Shown: piece after piece, positions 14,496 through 17,089 of the stretch
How the letters are laid out: each line of letters opens with the position of its first letter
Position numbering within the stretch: position 1 is the first letter of the stretch
Origin: an uncultured Clostridia bacterium
GTDB lineage: Bacteria > Bacillota_A > Clostridia > TANB77 > CAG-508
DNA length: 17,089 nucleotides
Direction: 5' to 3'
NCBI GenBank assembly: GCA_947624725.1
Contig: CANQLP010000027.1
Location: 1 to 17,089, forward strand
Made by a program: the position numbers and the translations under genes
The notes under the pieces: model-generated
The model's input: the letters and a program-made list of their open reading frames with translations, nothing else
What the model was told of the DNA's origin: nothing
Databases searched by the model: none

Positions 14496-15104
14496 ATGAT
14501 GGAAGTTATATATGCAACGACGAATGAAGGTAAAAAGTTAGAAGTTCAAAAATTTATAGAGTATAATGAGTTAGATATAAAATTATTGAATCTAAATGAT
14601 ATTGGATTTTTTGAGGAAATAGAAGAAAATGGAGAGACATTTGAAGAAAATTCTTTAATAAAAGCAAAAGCTGTAAAGAAATTTTGTGATGAAAATAATA
14701 TAAACAAAATAGTTGTTACAGATGATGCAGGACTTGTTGTAGATGCTTTAAACCGGAGCACCTCGGAGTACATTCTGCAAGATATGCAGGAGATCATGCA
14801 ACACAAGAAGTGGTTTTGGAAAAACTCTTAAGTGAGATGAAGGATGTAAAAAGAGAGAATAGAACTGCAAAATTTGTATGCGTGTTAACTGCAATATTAG
14901 AAGATGGAAGAAAAATAGTATGCAGAGGAGAAACTAATGGTAGAGTTGCAGAAAATCCACGGCAAAATGGGAGGACTTACATTTGGACCAATTTTTATTC
15001 CTAATGGATATGAAAGAGTTATGAATGAGCTTACTCAAGAGGAGATGGGGCATACACATCGAGAACTTGCCTGGAAGGAATTATTGCAAAAGATTGTAAA
15101 GTAA
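14496..15104 (+). CDS. rdgB: RdgB/HAM1 XTP/dITP pyrophosphatase, read with three +1 shifts at CGG
   Basis: The span is 609 bases; three skipped Cs leave 606, i.e. 201 residues plus stop, the normal family length. The enzyme hydrolyses ITP, dITP and XTP to monophosphates and keeps damaged purines out of DNA and RNA. Visible motifs: IYATTNEGKKLEV (P-loop-like substrate site), ENGETFEENSLIKA, VVTDDAGLVVDAL with the catalytic acidic residues, then NGAPGVHSARYAGDH, GLTFGPIFIPNGYE and HTHRELAWKEL. The NGAPG motif needs two shifts nine bases apart (Gly87 and Gly90); the third gives Gly155. In the zero frame the protein ends shortly after the first CGG, at 14829-14831. ATG 14496 or 14499 are both possible with AAAGGA at 14484-14489. 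The neighbouring genes do not suggest an operon beyond DUF5662, 53 bp on. Confidence 0.9.
14754..14757 (+). other. +1 shift site 13: AAC-CGGA in rdgB
   Basis: Codon 87 in frame. It gives Gly87 of LNGAPG. Confidence 0.9.
14764..14767 (+). other. +1 shift site 14: CCT-CGGA in rdgB
   Basis: Three codons after site 13 and in its frame. It gives Gly90 of GAPGVHSARYAG, the most conserved RdgB motif. Confidence 0.9.
14960..14963 (+). other. +1 shift site 15: CCA-CGGC in rdgB
   Basis: In frame after site 14. It gives Gly155 and then KMGGLTFGPIFIP to the natural stop. The family usually has P-R-G here, so the residue match is a little less certain, but the frame change is required. Confidence 0.85.
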
Positions 15105-15157
15105 TATTAAAGGTGTATAAATTTATCTTAAAAATAGTTCAGGAGGAGAGCTAATTA

Positions 15158-15703
15158 ATGAAAATAAAAAATATTTTTGGACATTTAAAGACAATAACAG
15201 AACATAAATGGGTAGTCTTTAAGCTTTGTGTAAAAGCAGGTATTCCATTAAGAGGAATTTTACATGATTTATCAAAATATTCTCCAACAGAATTTTTTGA
15301 ATCTGCAAAATTTTATCAAGGTGGAAAAAGAAGCCCAATTACAAAAGCAAGAGAGGTAAATGGATATTCTAAGGCTTGGCTTCATCATAAAGGCAGAAAT
15401 AAGCATCATATTGAGTATTGGTGTGATTTAGATTTAAAAGAGCAGCCAGTTATCCCATTTAAGTATTGCGTAGAGATGGTATGTGATAAACTTGCTGCAG
15501 GAATGGTTTATCAAAAAGAAAAATGGACACAAGATTTTGAACTTAAGTATTGGGAAGAAAAAGAAAAAAATAGAATGGTTATGAATGATAAAATTAGAGA
15601 TTTTATAACAGAAGTTTTCACAGAAGTAAGCAAAAACGGAATAGATAAAACTATAACTAAAAGTAATTTGAAAAAAATATATGATAAACATTGTAATTTG
15701 TAG
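15158..15703 (+). CDS. DUF5662 family protein
   Basis: 181 residues; SD AGGAGGAG at 15140-15147, ATG 15158. The sequence has IFGHLKTITEHKWVVF at the start, GILHDLSKYSPTEFFESAKFYQG and WLHHKGRNKHHIEYW, the conserved His/Asp-rich pattern of DUF5662. The H-D and H-H clusters look like a metal-binding helical (HD-like) fold, but no activity is established. The C-terminal third (about 130-181) is a charged helix region. No CGG codon is in frame; AAC-GGA near 15638 has CGG out of frame and causes no break. It follows rdgB closely, so co-transcription is possible. Confidence 0.75.
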   Translation: MKIKNIFGHLKTITEHKWVVFKLCVKAGIPLRGILHDLSKYSPTEFFESAKFYQGGKRSPITKAREVNGYSKAWLHHKGRNKHHIEYWCDLDLKEQPVIPFKYCVEMVCDKLAAGMVYQKEKWTQDFELKYWEEKEKNRMVMNDKIRDFITEVFTEVSKNGIDKTITKSNLKKIYDKHCNL

Positions 15704-15729
15704 AAAATTGATGAAAAGACAAAAAACAG

Positions 15730-15759
15730 TTGACAATTGTCTGCTATAAATGATACAAT
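15730..15759 (+). promoter_or_regulatory. Promoter upstream of the AG-repeat ORF
   Basis: Perfect TTGACA (15730-15735), 18-base spacer, TACAAT (15754-15759). Confidence 0.7.
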
Positions 15760-15804
15760 AACTGTGCAAACAAAAGAAAAGCGAAAGTAAATGGAGGAGA
15801 AAAT

Positions 15805-15928
<124 letters not shown>

Positions 15929-15945
<17 letters not shown>

Positions 15946-15976
15946 TTGTATAAATTTGTCCTTTTTGTGTTTTTTT
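15929..15976 (+). terminator. Hairpin terminator/attenuator after AG-repeat ORF
   Basis: Arm CAAATTTTATAC (15929-15940) pairs with GTATAAATTTG (15948-15958) with one bulged T, 7-base loop. T-rich runs (15962-15966 and 15970-15976) follow. Confidence 0.7.
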
Positions 15977-15983
15977 GGTTATT

Positions 15984-16008
15984 AAAATTTTAGAAAAACT
16001 AAAATTTT
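15984..16008. repeat. Perfect 10-bp inverted repeat in leader of secreted gene
   Basis: AAAATTTTAG (15984-15993) and CTAAAATTTT (15999-16008) around AAAAA. It may be an operator or an mRNA hairpin between the terminator and the RBS of the next gene. Confidence 0.55.
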
Positions 16009-16052
16009 GATATATAAATTAAAAAAGTAAAAAAAGAAGGGAGAGAATTAAG

Positions 16053-17089
16053 ATGAAAAATAAAATCTTAATAATAACTGTATTGCTAGTAGCAGTTTTA
16101 GCACTTTTCGGCATGGCAAATACAGTAAAAGCAGAAGATAGCACAGAAGCAAAAATAGGTGATAGCCTATATTCACTAAAAACTGCACTAGCAACTGCAC
16201 AAGATGGTCAAACAATAGTACTACAAAAAAGTGTATCATATACTGGTTCAGATTCTTCTGAATATGCAAGAGCAGCATCAGGAAAGTCAATTACACTTGA
16301 TTTAAATGGTCACAACATAACATCAAATAATACAGCAGCAAATACAATAGGTGTTTTAAATGGTACAAAATTAACAATTATAGGATCAGGGGAAGTAAAA
16401 TATGATGGTACAGCAAGATCAGGTGCACTTTGTATATTAAAAGGAGAAGTTATCTTAAAAGGTGGAACTTACTCTTTAGGAAGTAGTGTTGCAGGAAATG
16501 GAGGAACTATTCAGATAGGATATACAGGTGAAACTTATAACTCATCAGATGTAGCAAAACTAACAGTAGAAAGTGGGGCAACAATAGAAGGAAGAGGTAT
16601 TGCATTATTTGGAAATGGACCAGAACTTGTTGTAAATGATGGAACAATTACGGCAACTGGTAGTTTTGCAATTGCTGGTAATGGGTCTGATACACAAAAT
16701 TCAAAAATAACAATAAATGGTGGAAATATAACAAGTACAGATACAGCAATATATCAACCAAATTCAGGAACATTAACAATAAAAGGAGGAGATATAACAG
16801 GTAATAACGGATTTGGTGTTGCAGTTCGTAATGGTACAGTTGAGGTAAATGGTGGAACAATCACAGCTAAAGGATCAGGAGATGGTCAAGTAGGAGATGC
16901 TACAACAGAGTTACCAAAAGGTTCAGCAATTATAGTAGATAACACAACTACAGGATATGATGATGGAACAGGAACAGGAAAAGTAAATATAACAGGAGGA
17001 GAATTAACTTCACAATCTGGTGTTGATTCATTAAAATCATACACAGGATCTGAATCAGTAAATGAAGGTGATTTTGAAGTATCAGGAGG
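16053..17089 (+). CDS. Secreted repeat-rich protein with beta-helix-like Gly-Gly-x-Ile-Thr units (partial, runs off the window)
   Basis: 345 complete codons are visible; SD AAGGGAGAG around 16037-16045, ATG 16053. Residues 1-27 form a signal peptide (MKNKI, then a hydrophobic core, cleavage probable after VKA). An N-terminal module (SLYSLKTALATAQDGQTIVL) resembles the start of parallel beta-helix domains. From about residue 80 on, short repeats of the type G-G-x-I-T/L-T appear (GGTYSLG, NGGNITS, GGDITG, NGGTITA, GGELTS), consistent with a right-handed beta-helix carbohydrate-related or adhesin-like surface protein. It is Thr/Gly/Ser-rich with no cysteine pair pattern. The 3' end, and any cell-wall anchor, lie outside the window. 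No specific function can be assigned. Confidence 0.75.
   Translation, partial: MKNKILIITVLLVAVLALFGMANTVKAEDSTEAKIGDSLYSLKTALATAQDGQTIVLQKSVSYTGSDSSEYARAASGKSITLDLNGHNITSNNTAANTIGVLNGTKLTIIGSGEVKYDGTARSGALCILKGEVILKGGTYSLGSSVAGNGGTIQIGYTGETYNSSDVAKLTVESGATIEGRGIALFGNGPELVVNDGTITATGSFAIAGNGSDTQNSKITINGGNITSTDTAIYQPNSGTLTIKGGDITGNNGFGVAVRNGTVEVNGGTITAKGSGDGQVGDATTELPKGSAIIVDNTTTGYDDGTGTGKVNITGGELTSQSGVDSLKSYTGSESVNEGDFEVSG

Noticed and set aside
1246..14963. Extra Cs as sequencing or assembly errors
   Set aside because: All 15 are in-frame CGG before glycine, none in another frame, none in non-coding DNA, and the same short contexts (CCT-GGA at 4-9, CCA-GGA at 46-51) occur elsewhere unaltered. 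Two sites recur in diverged copies. A raw-read check is still decisive.
1246..14963. CGG reassigned to another amino acid (as reported for CGG in some bacteria)
   Set aside because: A simple triplet reassignment leaves the downstream frame wrong; homology continues only in the +1 frame at every site.

Overview
The window looks like a chromosomal segment of an AT-rich, Gram-positive-type bacterium (Firmicutes/Clostridia-like). The support is very low GC, strong AGGAGG-type ribosome binding sites, DUF1836, UPF0182 and DUF5662 genes, and a short holin-like type I toxin. The exact lineage cannot be fixed from this sequence.

Layout: (1) 1-2020: the tail of a TcdA-like tRNA-modification gene, then a probable metal-handling pair, a DUF2318 protein and an HMA-SafE-cupredoxin fusion. 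(2) 2062-2747: a small membrane protein and a CMP/dCMP-type (guanine/tRNA adenosine) deaminase. (3) 2870-3225: a compact type I toxin-antitoxin locus with an antisense RNA. (4) 3302-7613: a 362-bp direct repeat (uvrB leader plus first ~94 codons) flanks a 3.6-kb cassette holding a DUF1016/PDDEXK nuclease, two HEPN-type proteins with R-NAIA-H motifs and a membrane-anchored protein, i.e. a defence-like cargo inserted at uvrB. (5) 7329-13079: uvrB, ftsY and a UPF0182 membrane protein. (6) 13085-13818: a single gene of clearly different base composition with its own promoter, leader hairpin and terminator. (7) 13836-15703: a DUF1836 regulator (minus strand), rdgB and a DUF5662 gene. (8) 15730-17089: a (AG)17 microsatellite inside a 46-codon ORF, then the start of a secreted repeat-rich protein.

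Main observation: six coding sequences (the SafE fusion, truncated uvrB', uvrB, ftsY, UPF0182, rdgB) are each broken into two or more frames, and every break is the same event. An in-frame CGG codon must be passed with a +1 shift, so that CGGN yields one glycine (GGN). There are 15 such sites. Each falls exactly in the reading frame established upstream. Removing one C per site gives full-length proteins of family-typical size (UvrB 651 aa with 7 sites, FtsY 302 aa, UPF0182 928 aa, RdgB 201 aa with 3 sites, SafE fusion 431 aa). The restored residues fall in hallmark motifs (UvrB GVTGSGKT, RdgB NGAPG, FtsY D-G-TTGQ). No in-frame CGG in the native-looking genes reads as arginine; CGG out of frame is harmless. 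The two diverged uvrB 5' copies keep two of the sites while the surrounding wobble bases differ. This points to programmed +1 frameshifting or quadruplet decoding of CGGN as glycine. The only in-frame CGG that must be read as a normal triplet lies in the compositionally foreign gene, in the context CGGT, a fourth base never used at the 15 shift sites.

Each product call for the split genes is given for the reconstructed (+1 shifted) reading.
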